Made by a program: the position numbers and the translations under genes
NCBI GenBank assembly: GCA_949292725.1
Contig: CASFAQ010000009.1
Span: 1-35,246 of the forward strand
Source of the DNA: an uncultured Eubacteriales bacterium
GTDB lineage: Bacteria > Bacillota > Clostridia > Lachnospirales > Lachnospiraceae
Length of the DNA stretch: 35,246 nucleotides
Direction: 5' to 3'
The notes under the pieces: model-generated
Seen by the model: the letters and a program-made list of their open reading frames with translations, nothing else
Told to the model about the DNA's origin: nothing
Databases searched by the model: none
Shown: in pieces, positions 23,889 to 32,900 of the stretch
Layout: every line of letters begins with the position of its first letter
Numbering within the stretch: position 1 is the first letter of the stretch

Positions 23889-26194
23889 ACCAGCCTTCTC
23901 TTTATCCTTTCCAGTACATCCATTACACGCACCTTTTGCTCATTGGTAAATACGACCCTCAGGGCAGATGCATGGGATGGTATTTTGGTATCCGTAAGAT
24001 CAATGGTTTCATAATGCAGGATTTCCGTATATCCGTAATTATCATACCGGTTTACAAAATATGCATTGCCATATGAATCATAAAGCTTTCCTGTATCGCC
24101 GTAATCAATTATGGTTACCATGGCACGAGGTCTGTTATATACGGCAATGTCCGCATCAAACATCATATTAACAATCTCCGGTTCAGTCATCTCCACAGAT
24201 GCAGAGCACTTAGTAATCCCAAGTGATAATGCAGCTCTTTGTGCATAAGAATTTCTTACGTACAGATTATCGGCAGAACGTATCTCAAATTCAAAATCCT
24301 TTCTGTAATGTTTAAGATACGAAAGTTCCGACAGCGTGCATACCACAAACCCCTTTAAACTCTCACACTGTAACAGCATCCTTATATCGTAATTATCACT
24401 GAAATACTTCTCGCCATCCATATTAAATATTCTTGGCATAACAAGATATATGGGTTTTTCTGCATATTCGATAAGACTTAAGCACTCACTCTGAGTCATA
24501 TCCTCTACGTGCACATATATCTCATCTATAATATCGGATCTGTTAACAATGTCATACTGAGCCTTAGTTCTCACCTCTGCAATGAAAGTTTTTTTCGCAC
24601 TTCCTGATTTTTTGTGTGTACAATCAGGTATATATACGCATTCATCCTTCATGCTTCTGTGATACGGCTTTGTTATACAAAGATAAAGCTTTGTAAGCGC
24701 CTCTCGCCGCATGGTCTTAAGCATTCCCACAGGCATAAAGATATCGTCATCAATATCCACTTCCAGTTCATCCCATGCAAATAAAGTGTCTGCCGATACC
24801 ATAACCTTATCATATATATCCTTCTTTGAAGTAGGGCGTTTTACGGCTTTTTCAACCACATCTCCGTATACTACAACCTCTCTGTGATAATCACGTGTCA
24901 GATGTACACTTAAGACTGCATTGCGCCCCCTCTTCGCACTAAATTTCCCACTTATACCGGATAAATGTAATCCCAGACCATATCTTTCATGCAGACTATT
25001 TATAAGATATTCGTTGCGAACCCTTACGACATCACAGTTATTATATGTTTTTTTACAGTTATAACCCGTGTTGATCACAAGGCTCTCACCCATACCCATA
25101 CCCTCCTTGAGAGTATGCTGGTGAAGTACATTGCAGTCCCTGTCCCTTATCTCAAGGATGTCTCCCGGATGGCATTCCGATACAAATCTTAACTGCGCCT
25201 TTTTCTTATCCGGCATATTGTGAATTACCTTTCCAACCAAAAAGCCAAGGTGTCCGGGTCTGTCCTTTGCAAGCATCTTATCTCTGTCTGTATCCTTCGT
25301 AAGATAACCGCAGGTGAAGCCTCCCCTGTTATATATATCCTTAAGAAGATCTATATCCCTTCTAAGCTCATCTGAGCAGATTACCTTATCCCTGTATGCC
25401 TTTTCGCCCATAGCACAATACATATCCGTGTATTTTCTGTACAAATAAGTTGCAAGGGCGACATATTCCGGCTTTTTCATTCTGCCCTCTATCTTAAAGG
25501 AATCTACGGATAGACAGATAAGTTCGGGAATGTAGTGCAGACTGCACAGGTCTTTAAGGCTCAGAAAATATGCGGATTCACCCTTATCATTTCTGTAAAG
25601 TTTCCTGCAGGGCTGGGCACATGCGCCCTTATTGCCGCTTCTTCCGCCTATAAGACTGCTCATAAGGCACTGACCGGAGCACGAAAAACACAGTGCGCCC
25701 TGAACGAACAATTCAATCTCAACATCCGTATTTTTACGCATTTCTGAAAGCTCCATAAAACTAAGCTCCCGTGCAGTAACGATGCGCGTAACCCCATACG
25801 GTTTAAGAAGATTGGCTTCAGCGGCCTGCATAATATTCATTTGTGTGCTTGCATGTATTGGCATATCGGGGAATTCTCTGTGAATAAAGTCCATAACGCC
25901 GAAATCCTGTACTATAACGGCGTCACAGCCTGCCTCGTATATAAGCTTCATATATCTGTAGAAATCTTTAAAATCATTCTGATTAAACACAGTATTAACT
26001 GTGATATATATCTTTTTATCATAAAAATGAACATCATCGATGACCGAAACAAGAGCCTCATCACACAGGTTATCGGCAAATGCCCTTGCACCGTATTTTC
26101 TGCCGCCGACATAAACGGCGTCACAGCCCGCATTTATGGCGGCATGGATACTTTCAATACTCCCGCCGGGTGATAATATTTCGGGTTTTTTCAT
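23885..26194 (-). CDS. Peptidase U32 family protein (RlhA-like, rRNA hydroxylation)
   Basis: The 769-residue protein has an N-terminal U32 TIM-barrel (LSPGGSIESIHAAINAGCDAVYVGG at the start) with signature ELFVQGALCFSCSGQCLMSS and clustered cysteines (CAQPCRKLY) that bind an Fe-S cluster in this family, then FKIEGRMKKPEYVA, and a long C-terminal region fitting the DUF3656 architecture. E. coli RlhA, with the same layout, is needed for 5-hydroxycytidine in 23S rRNA, so an RNA-hydroxylation role with prephenate is the best guess; older 'collagenase' labels are probably wrong. Shine-Dalgarno AGGTG 7 nt upstream overlaps the zapA stop. It lies between zapA and the SEDS gene in one operon. Confidence 0.88.
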   Translation of the reverse strand: MKKPEILSPGGSIESIHAAINAGCDAVYVGGRKYGARAFADNLCDEALVSVIDDVHFYDKKIYITVNTVFNQNDFKDFYRYMKLIYEAGCDAVIVQDFGVMDFIHREFPDMPIHASTQMNIMQAAEANLLKPYGVTRIVTARELSFMELSEMRKNTDVEIELFVQGALCFSCSGQCLMSSLIGGRSGNKGACAQPCRKLYRNDKGESAYFLSLKDLCSLHYIPELICLSVDSFKIEGRMKKPEYVALATYLYRKYTDMYCAMGEKAYRDKVICSDELRRDIDLLKDIYNRGGFTCGYLTKDTDRDKMLAKDRPGHLGFLVGKVIHNMPDKKKAQLRFVSECHPGDILEIRDRDCNVLHQHTLKEGMGMGESLVINTGYNCKKTYNNCDVVRVRNEYLINSLHERYGLGLHLSGISGKFSAKRGRNAVLSVHLTRDYHREVVVYGDVVEKAVKRPTSKKDIYDKVMVSADTLFAWDELEVDIDDDIFMPVGMLKTMRREALTKLYLCITKPYHRSMKDECVYIPDCTHKKSGSAKKTFIAEVRTKAQYDIVNRSDIIDEIYVHVEDMTQSECLSLIEYAEKPIYLVMPRIFNMDGEKYFSDNYDIRMLLQCESLKGFVVCTLSELSYLKHYRKDFEFEIRSADNLYVRNSYAQRAALSLGITKCSASVEMTEPEIVNMMFDADIAVYNRPRAMVTIIDYGDTGKLYDSYGNAYFVNRYDNYGYTEILHYETIDLTDTKIPSHASALRVVFTNEQKVRVMDVLERIKRRLV

Positions 26195-26204
26195 ACAAAT
26201 ACAC

Positions 26205-26582
26205 CTATTTTCTTGAGCCTCGTTTTAAAACCTTAAGCTCTGCCTCAAGATCTGCCTTAACCTTCTTAAGGTTTTCAAGTTCCTCCGTTGTAACGGCAAG
26301 GTCATGCTTTAGCTTAAAGTTAAGGGAATTAACCTCCTCAAGCTCTTCCCTGACTTCCAAAAGCCTGTTCTTTGCGTTAAAATAATCATCTGCAATATTA
26401 ATCTCCGTAAGAACTACCCTGGTATCATTGCTGATGAGTGAAGCCGCAAGGCCCTTGTTAATCTCTTCCCTTTTTCTGTTGATATAAGTGGCTATCTTCT
26501 GAAGATAATCATCGCTCTCATATCCGCATATAGTGTATTTTTCCCCACCTATAAGTACTTCGACCTCATTTTTTGTTTTCAT
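26205..26582 (-). CDS. zapA: Cell division protein ZapA
   Basis: Promotes FtsZ bundling at the division site. The 125-residue protein has the globular head (EVEVLIGGEKYTICGYESDDYLQKIATYINRK, about 4-36) and a long C-terminal coiled coil (about 65-118, heptads of Leu with Glu and Lys). Longer than E. coli ZapA only in the coil, as in other Firmicutes. Two adjacent ATGs exist (26585 and 26582); the second gives AGGAGG a 5-nt spacing. It overlaps the ruvB stop. Confidence 0.9.
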   Translation of the reverse strand: MKTKNEVEVLIGGEKYTICGYESDDYLQKIATYINRKREEINKGLAASLISNDTRVVLTEINIADDYFNAKNRLLEVREELEEVNSLNFKLKHDLAVTTEELENLKKVKADLEAELKVLKRGSRK

Positions 26583-27583
26583 CATGACCTCCTGTTATCA
26601 ATGCCAAAATGCCTGTAACCAAGCTCCGTAACGATGCGTCCTCTTGGTGTTCTTGCTATAAAACCATTCTGTATAAGATACGGCTCATATACATCCTCTA
26701 TGGTTCCGGAATCTTCTCCTATGGCCGCCGCAAGCGTGTCAAGACCAACCGGACCTCCGGCAAATTTCTCTATCATCTGGGTGATAATGTTGCGGTCAGT
26801 ATTATCAAGACCACATTTATCCACATCAAGCATATCAAGTGCGGACATTGCCACTTCTCCGGTAATGATACCATTATATCTGACCTGTGCAAAGTCCCTT
26901 ACTCTCTTAAGCAGTCTGTTGGCAATACGCGGAGTGCCTCTCGAACGTCTCGCTATCTCAAGCAGGCCATCCTTGTCTATATCTACACTAAGAACCCTTG
27001 CAGAACGTTTTATAATGCTTTCAAGCTCCGTGACATTATAGAATTCAAGCCGGCTTATAACACCAAATCTGTCCCTTAAAGGCGCCGTCATCATTCCTGC
27101 GCGGGTCGTAGCGCCTACAAGTGTAAATTTTGGAAGATCAAGTCTTATGGATTTGGCATTGGCGCCTTTTCCTATGATAATATCTATCACAAAATCCTCC
27201 ATTGCAGGATACATGACCTCTTCCACCTGTCTGTTAAGCCTGTGTATCTCATCAATAAATAACAGGTCGCCATCTGAAAGATTGTTAAGAATAGCCGCCA
27301 TATCTCCGGGTTTTTCTATAGCGGGTCCTGACGTTATCTTAAGGTTTACGTCCATTTCATTTGCTATTATCTCGGCAAGAGTCGTCTTACCAAGCCCCGG
27401 AGGACCGTATAATAAGACATGATCCAAAGGCTCGTTACGCTTTTTTGCCGCCTCAATATATACCTTAAGCGTTTCTTTAGCCTTAGTCTGTCCCACATAT
27501 TCGCTTAAGAGTTTAGGTCTGAGACTGTTCTCAATCCTATGGTCTTCTTCTATATATTCTGTAGAAATAATCCTTTTTTCCAT
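26582..27583 (-). CDS. ruvB: Holliday junction branch-migration ATPase RuvB
   Basis: Hexameric AAA+ motor that, with RuvA, drives branch migration. The 333-residue length is standard. Walker [10 protein letters not shown], Walker B LLFIDEIH, sensor 1 and arginine finger region [18 protein letters not shown], and a winged-helix C-terminus with [10 protein letters not shown] and YRHFG are all present. It starts 15 bp after the ruvA stop with GGAGG close to the ATG. Confidence 0.98.
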   Translation of the reverse strand: MEKRIISTEYIEEDHRIENSLRPKLLSEYVGQTKAKETLKVYIEAAKKRNEPLDHVLLYGPPGLGKTTLAEIIANEMDVNLKITSGPAIEKPGDMAAILNNLSDGDLLFIDEIHRLNRQVEEVMYPAMEDFVIDIIIGKGANAKSIRLDLPKFTLVGATTRAGMMTAPLRDRFGVISRLEFYNVTELESIIKRSARVLSVDIDKDGLLEIARRSRGTPRIANRLLKRVRDFAQVRYNGIITGEVAMSALDMLDVDKCGLDNTDRNIITQMIEKFAGGPVGLDTLAAAIGEDSGTIEDVYEPYLIQNGFIARTPRGRIVTELGYRHFGIDNRRS

Positions 27584-27598
27584 ACTTCCTCCGGATGA

Positions 27599-28189
27599 TT
27601 ACATGTGTTTGAGCGCTGCCTTTAATATATCTGAATCTGTCATATCATCGGTGACATTAACGTTATTTACAGCGCTTACGGAGTCTGCCTGCGAGTATCC
27701 AAGCGATACAAGGGCCATTACGGCATCGTTTTTTGACGAATCGGAAAGACCGGACTGAGCAGTGCCTGTACGATAATACTTCACCGCATCATCAACCTTA
27801 TCCTTAAGTTCAAGTATAATCTTTTCCGCCGTCTTTTTGCCTATTCCCGGAGCCTTTGCAATAGCTGCGGCATCCCCTGAAAGCACCGCATATGTTATAT
27901 CATCGGGCGTAAGAACTGATAAGATTCCCAAAGCCGCCTTAGGTCCGATTCCGCTTATGCCGATAAGCTTCTTGAATATATCAAGCTCGTCCTTCTCATA
28001 AAACCCATATAATCTGACGGCATCCTCTCTGACGCTTGTGTAAGTATGTATCATTACACTGCTGCCGATATGGGGAAGTCTTTCTGAGACTGACAGAGGA
28101 ACCAGAATCCTGTAACCCACCCCTCCGCAGCTTATAACAACGGAATCGCCTTCATTATATTCAAGTACTCCTCTAACAAATGCTATCAT
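27599..28189 (-). CDS. ruvA: Holliday junction DNA-binding protein RuvA
   Basis: Binds four-way junctions and loads RuvB. The 196-residue protein has an N-terminal OB fold (MIAFVRGVLEY...VGYRILVPLS), two helix-hairpin-helix motifs (GISGIGPKAALGIL and APGIGKKTAEKIILELKDK), an acidic linker and a C-terminal RuvB-binding domain (DAVMALVSLGYSQADSVSAV). Start 28189 is set by AGGAGAG; the longer frame to 28213 overlaps the upstream gene. It lies 16 bp after the cardiolipin synthase gene. Confidence 0.97.
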   Translation of the reverse strand: MIAFVRGVLEYNEGDSVVISCGGVGYRILVPLSVSERLPHIGSSVMIHTYTSVREDAVRLYGFYEKDELDIFKKLIGISGIGPKAALGILSVLTPDDITYAVLSGDAAAIAKAPGIGKKTAEKIILELKDKVDDAVKYYRTGTAQSGLSDSSKNDAVMALVSLGYSQADSVSAVNNVNVTDDMTDSDILKAALKHM

Positions 28190-28205
28190 AATACTCTCCT
28201 GCCAT

Positions 28206-29876
28206 CTATACAAGTGTTGAAAACATATTAAGAACCGGCTGTATAATTTTATCCTTCAATGGCCTCTTAAGCCAATTCTCATACGATATCTCCTTGGAAA
28301 TATCAAATGTTTCATCAAAATCCCTATATATATCAGCCAGTATATCGTCCTCACATATCCACACTGCATTTTCAAAATGCAGATAAAAACTTCTGTAGTC
28401 CATATTTACAGTGCCTACAAGAGCACAGCTTTCGCTTATTATAACCTTGGAATGGATGAATCCCGGGGTATACTCATATATCCTTACTCCGCCCTTAAGA
28501 AGCGGACCGTAATTATATCTGGTGATCAAATATACCTTCTTCTTATCGGGAATCCTTGGAGTTATGATACATACCTGCACGCCGCGTCTTACCGCCTCAA
28601 TAAGCACCTGTCTCATATGCTCCTCAAGTATAAGATACGGAGTCATGATATACACATATTTCTGTGCTGAATTGATAATCTGCCTGTACGTGCTTTCGAT
28701 TATATACTCCTCATTCCTGTAAGGTCCGTCCGATATGGCGTGCATATAGCAGTTATTCTTCTCAAACGATACTGACGGTCTGTATCTGTCATATGCGATA
28801 TTCTCATCCGGAAGGCATATATTAAGTATCTGAAGAAATGTGACCGTAAGTCCCCACACTCCGTCTCCTTCCATACGTATTCCACTATCCTTCCACACCC
28901 CGAATCTCTCGATGAGATTGGCGTATTCGTCAGCTATATTAAAGCCTCCTGTATATCCTATATTGCCATCCACCACAACTATCTTCTGGTGCGTTCGGTA
29001 ATTCATTATAAGTTTGTCAGTGTATCTGTGTATAGGGTTAAACAGCAATGTTCTTATACCCTCTTTATTGAGCCTTTCACAAAAATGTTTGTCCGTCCTT
29101 ATCATACCTCCGAAATCATCATATATAAATATGACCTCTACGCCCTCTCTTACTTTCTTTAAAAGGATTTCATGAAGCATGTCCCATAATGCGCCCTCGG
29201 CAATTATAAAGAAATTAATCAACACAAACCTCTTCGCATTCTTGATATCGTAAAATATATCCTTAAACACATCCTCGCCCATGCTGTAATATTTTGCTTT
29301 ATTATTCCTGTACAAAGGCATATTAAAGCTTCTTAAATACTTCGATATTCCCGCAACTTCAGGATGCATTTCATAAAAATCACGTTCGCACTTTGCATCG
29401 TGCTTTATATAAGGATAACTTTTCTTAATCTGACCTTCAGTCTTTCTAATCATCTTAGACTGCGTATTGCCCCTTCCCCACAGATAATACATGATGTGGC
29501 CCGATATCGGGAGCAGAAGCGCTATGGCCATCCATGCCACCTTAAATGATGCATTCTTTTTGGCATTGGTAAGGCCCAGGGCGACAAAAAAGCTTAAAAG
29601 CTCAAGTACAAAGTAGAATAATGTCGTATACTGCCTTAGCATTAGCGGCAGCAGAAGTATTATAAGCATCTGGAACAGTACAAGAAGTCCTATAACAACT
29701 GCCCGCAAAAATCCGCTGAAATTATTCTTTACCCTTCCTTTAATATTCGTCATCGACGCTTCTTTGATATCGCGCTCATGCTGCTTTCTGATACGGTAGC
29801 GTCGTATATTATGTTTTTGATATCTGTACAGAACCTTAATTTTTCTTTTGCTGATACTCAAAAAATCACCACTCAT
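28206..29876 (-). CDS. cls: Cardiolipin synthase (phospholipase D family)
   Basis: Condenses phosphatidylglycerol to cardiolipin at the membrane. It has two N-terminal membrane helices (about 57-78 and 84-104, plus one near 114-132) and two PLD domains. The first HKD is canonical (THQKIVVVD, about 295-303). The second reads H475SKVIISE482, with Glu in place of the usual Asp. The ATG at 29876 gives 556 residues with a very basic 41-residue lead but no Shine-Dalgarno, and lies only 14 nt after the predicted -10. An ATG at 29753 would give 515 residues, the usual clostridial Cls length, with weak AAAGAAG before it. The true start is therefore uncertain. It heads the ruvA-ruvB-zapA operon. Confidence 0.9.
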   Translation of the reverse strand: MSGDFLSISKRKIKVLYRYQKHNIRRYRIRKQHERDIKEASMTNIKGRVKNNFSGFLRAVVIGLLVLFQMLIILLLPLMLRQYTTLFYFVLELLSFFVALGLTNAKKNASFKVAWMAIALLLPISGHIMYYLWGRGNTQSKMIRKTEGQIKKSYPYIKHDAKCERDFYEMHPEVAGISKYLRSFNMPLYRNNKAKYYSMGEDVFKDIFYDIKNAKRFVLINFFIIAEGALWDMLHEILLKKVREGVEVIFIYDDFGGMIRTDKHFCERLNKEGIRTLLFNPIHRYTDKLIMNYRTHQKIVVVDGNIGYTGGFNIADEYANLIERFGVWKDSGIRMEGDGVWGLTVTFLQILNICLPDENIAYDRYRPSVSFEKNNCYMHAISDGPYRNEEYIIESTYRQIINSAQKYVYIMTPYLILEEHMRQVLIEAVRRGVQVCIITPRIPDKKKVYLITRYNYGPLLKGGVRIYEYTPGFIHSKVIISESCALVGTVNMDYRSFYLHFENAVWICEDDILADIYRDFDETFDISKEISYENWLKRPLKDKIIQPVLNMFSTLV

Positions 29877-29889
29877 AAAAATATAGAGA

Positions 29890-29918
29890 ATTATATCATA
29901 CAGTTAAAAATTTTTCCA
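29890..29918 (-). promoter_or_regulatory. Promoter of the cls-ruvAB operon
   Basis: TGGAAA and TATAAT separated by 17 bp on the minus strand. Transcription would start near 29883, so a start codon at 29876 would be almost leaderless, which argues for the downstream ATG of cls. Confidence 0.6.
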
Positions 29919-29939
29919 CTGTTCAGTAATATATGGTCA

Positions 29940-32900
29940 TCAGTATTTTTTAAGGCGCACATTATTTTTGTTCTTTAGAAGTTTTTTATAAACCCTGTAT
30001 TGAGCCTTCGGAACCTTAACAGTCGTCTTCTTCTTAAATGATTTGACTGCCTTTTTGGTCATTCCTTTTACCTTGCATCTTATACCATCTTCAGTATATA
30101 TGTATTTGGAAAGCTTAATCTTCTTATGCTTCTTAAGTGACTTATGATATTTTACTATTATCTTATTTTTGCTGACCTTCGTCACCTTATAAAGCGCCTT
30201 ATATTTGCTGTCCTTTACAATGTCGCCCTTCTTTAATGTCTTTTCTGCGACACTTCCCTCACTCTCAACAGAAGTGTCCGTAGTATCAGAAGATGATAAT
30301 GGTGGTGCAGAAGGCGTCGTGGCAGCAGGCGTAACCGTAGGTGTAGCGGAAGGCGTAACGGAAGGTATAACAGAAGGTGTATCAGAAGGAGGTGCAGCCG
30401 TAGGTGCGTCCGTAGGTGTGCCCTCAGGCCCCTGTGTTATGACATAATATGCTATTCTTCCTCCGTCCGAACTCACATAAAAGCTTACGTCCCCTGTGAT
30501 ATCCATATTATCATACAGGCCCGAAACGTGTGCAAAATGAGAATCCGCATATAACGAATACGAAACTTCTGTATACGTAAGAGTGCTTCCCTGTGGCAGT
30601 TTAAGGTCAATTATGAAAGGATCATAAACAGTTCCTTCGCCGTAGGCCTTCTGATCATTAATGTAGTAAGTGTACGTCGGATTCCAGTACTCATCATATT
30701 CTGTATATGTATACATACTAAACTGCATATCCCCGATAATAAGTTCTTTAAGTGTTGGAAGTCCGGCGCTTGCAGCCGCAATATCATCTCCTCCTGTAAC
30801 AGAGTATCTAAACGATAACTTATCATTATCATTAAGGGTGATATAATTTATACCATAATTATCACAGTCATCATCATTATAACTTAACATCCAGCCCGAC
30901 ATATAGTACTCATCCACATGTCCAAGACCATTAATGGATGAAACATAACCATCATTCATCTCGTAATCTATATCATTAAATGTCATGGCCTTTGTAACGG
31001 CATCTGCCGCATCAGTAGCACACACCCTGCATGAGATTATAACTCCTGTTTCTGACGCCCTGTCTATATTTGCCGCCCCGGCAGTATAATCAAGTGCCTC
31101 CACTGTTACTTCTTTTTGATTATTCATTATGTCAATAAGAACCGGTATATTTGATATCAGTTTTTCATCAGAGTCAAGAAGCGCTGTTCCTGAAAGCTTT
31201 TCATATATGTAATATACTGCGTATATTTCATCATAATGCATGGATTTCTGAACATTCTCAACGGATATGCCTGATATATCATATAACGGCATCATATCAA
31301 TATATTCTGAAGTATTATCATTCATATCCACAAAGTTATAACAGTTGTTTATAATACATCCGTCATTATATCCAATGATCATTCCCTTATCCGTACCCGT
31401 AATAACGCCTGCATTATAGCAGTCAGATATAGCCGCTCCCGTTTGTGCGAGGTTATCAAAACATCCGATAATTCCGCCAACACCCGATAATGCTGTTATA
31501 TCGCCATAATTTGAGCATGCAGTAACGAATATCTCCGACGCTTTAGAGTAACCTGCTATTCCACCTGCATAATTAGCGCCGGGAGCTGATATATCCACGT
31601 CACTTACACAGTCCTTTACCGTACAGACACTGCTGCCGCTTCCTGCCTTAAGTTCACCGGCTATTCCACCCGCATAGTCTTTTGCGGTACTAATCTCTCC
31701 CTGTACTGTAAGATTCATTATGACACCCTTTGATGAGCCAAACAGCCCTGCATATCCGGTATCATATACAAACAGTCCCGATATGGTATGTCCGTTTCCG
31801 TCAAATACTCCTGCAAAAGGTTTTGCGGATGTTCCTATCGGAGTCCATCTATAACCCGCAAGATCAATATCGCATGCAAGAGCCGCAGAAAGTGCGGACG
31901 CATTCCGGTTAACCTCACCGGCAAACCACGCAAGCTCCGCTCCGTTCCTTATCTGATACACACCTGATAAATCACATTCAGGCTTTGTCATACTGATTCC
32001 GTCCCATGCGCCTTCATTCGCTTTATTTAATTCTATGGTCAAAACGCCGTCCTGTACAGACTGTCCGGACACCTCTCCCATTGCATAATTATACCCCGGA
32101 GTATATATTTCATAGGTATACATCTCATCATCCAGTACAGGAAATGAACCATCATTAAGATATGCCACATTATCGGTACTGTCTTTAACGATAAGTGTGT
32201 AATCACTTATATCCTTACCGTTTTGTGAATCCGTAACCTCTACATCCACCATCTTAAATGAATTATCCGAAACAGGCAGGCTGATATGCGGCAGCATACC
32301 AAAATACCCTTCCCTCATAAGTGCGGTAAACTGTGCGGTTTTACCCCGTTCGTGCGTAAGCTCTCTGTGAAGCCCGTATTCTGAACCGTATCCGCTCTCA
32401 TATATATTACCGGAGAATGTGTATGTATCGCTTGTACAGTATTTCGGTATAGTCACATTTACGGTCTGGGCGGATATGGTATCCGCGAACAGGTACTGAT
32501 TTTTTGCGCCCTTATATTCATTGCCATACATATCTGTCAGATTGATTGTTCCAGACATATTATATATTCCGGCAAGCTTATTGGCAGGTATATATATTCC
32601 CTTACATGATGCTCCAAGAGAATTGTCCTCACCAAATCTTATATCTATGCTGCATCCCGGTTTAAGTTCATCCCTGCCAATAATATTTCCATCGGCATCG
32701 GTATATGTATATTCCACATTCGTTTCCTTTGCGCGAATTACCTGATATACTGAATTACCGCCCTTTGAAACTTTGATTATATTGCTTCCGCATTTTAATG
32801 CACTGACAGTTACCGAGCCGTCGTCATTATATGTAACCCCGGCTGTACTAAAACCGCTATATGAGAGTCCCCCATCCGTATAATGCGGACGCAGTACGGA

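Noticed and set aside
29877..29939. Terminator after the DUF4430 gene
   Set aside because: Only a 4-bp ACTG/CAGT stem precedes the A5T5 run; the region is better explained as the cls promoter.
30205..30447. Plus-strand open frame rich in Glu-Gly-Val repeats
   Set aside because: It is the mirror of the Pro/Thr-rich linker of the DUF4430 protein; no Shine-Dalgarno, and repeats come from the linker codons.
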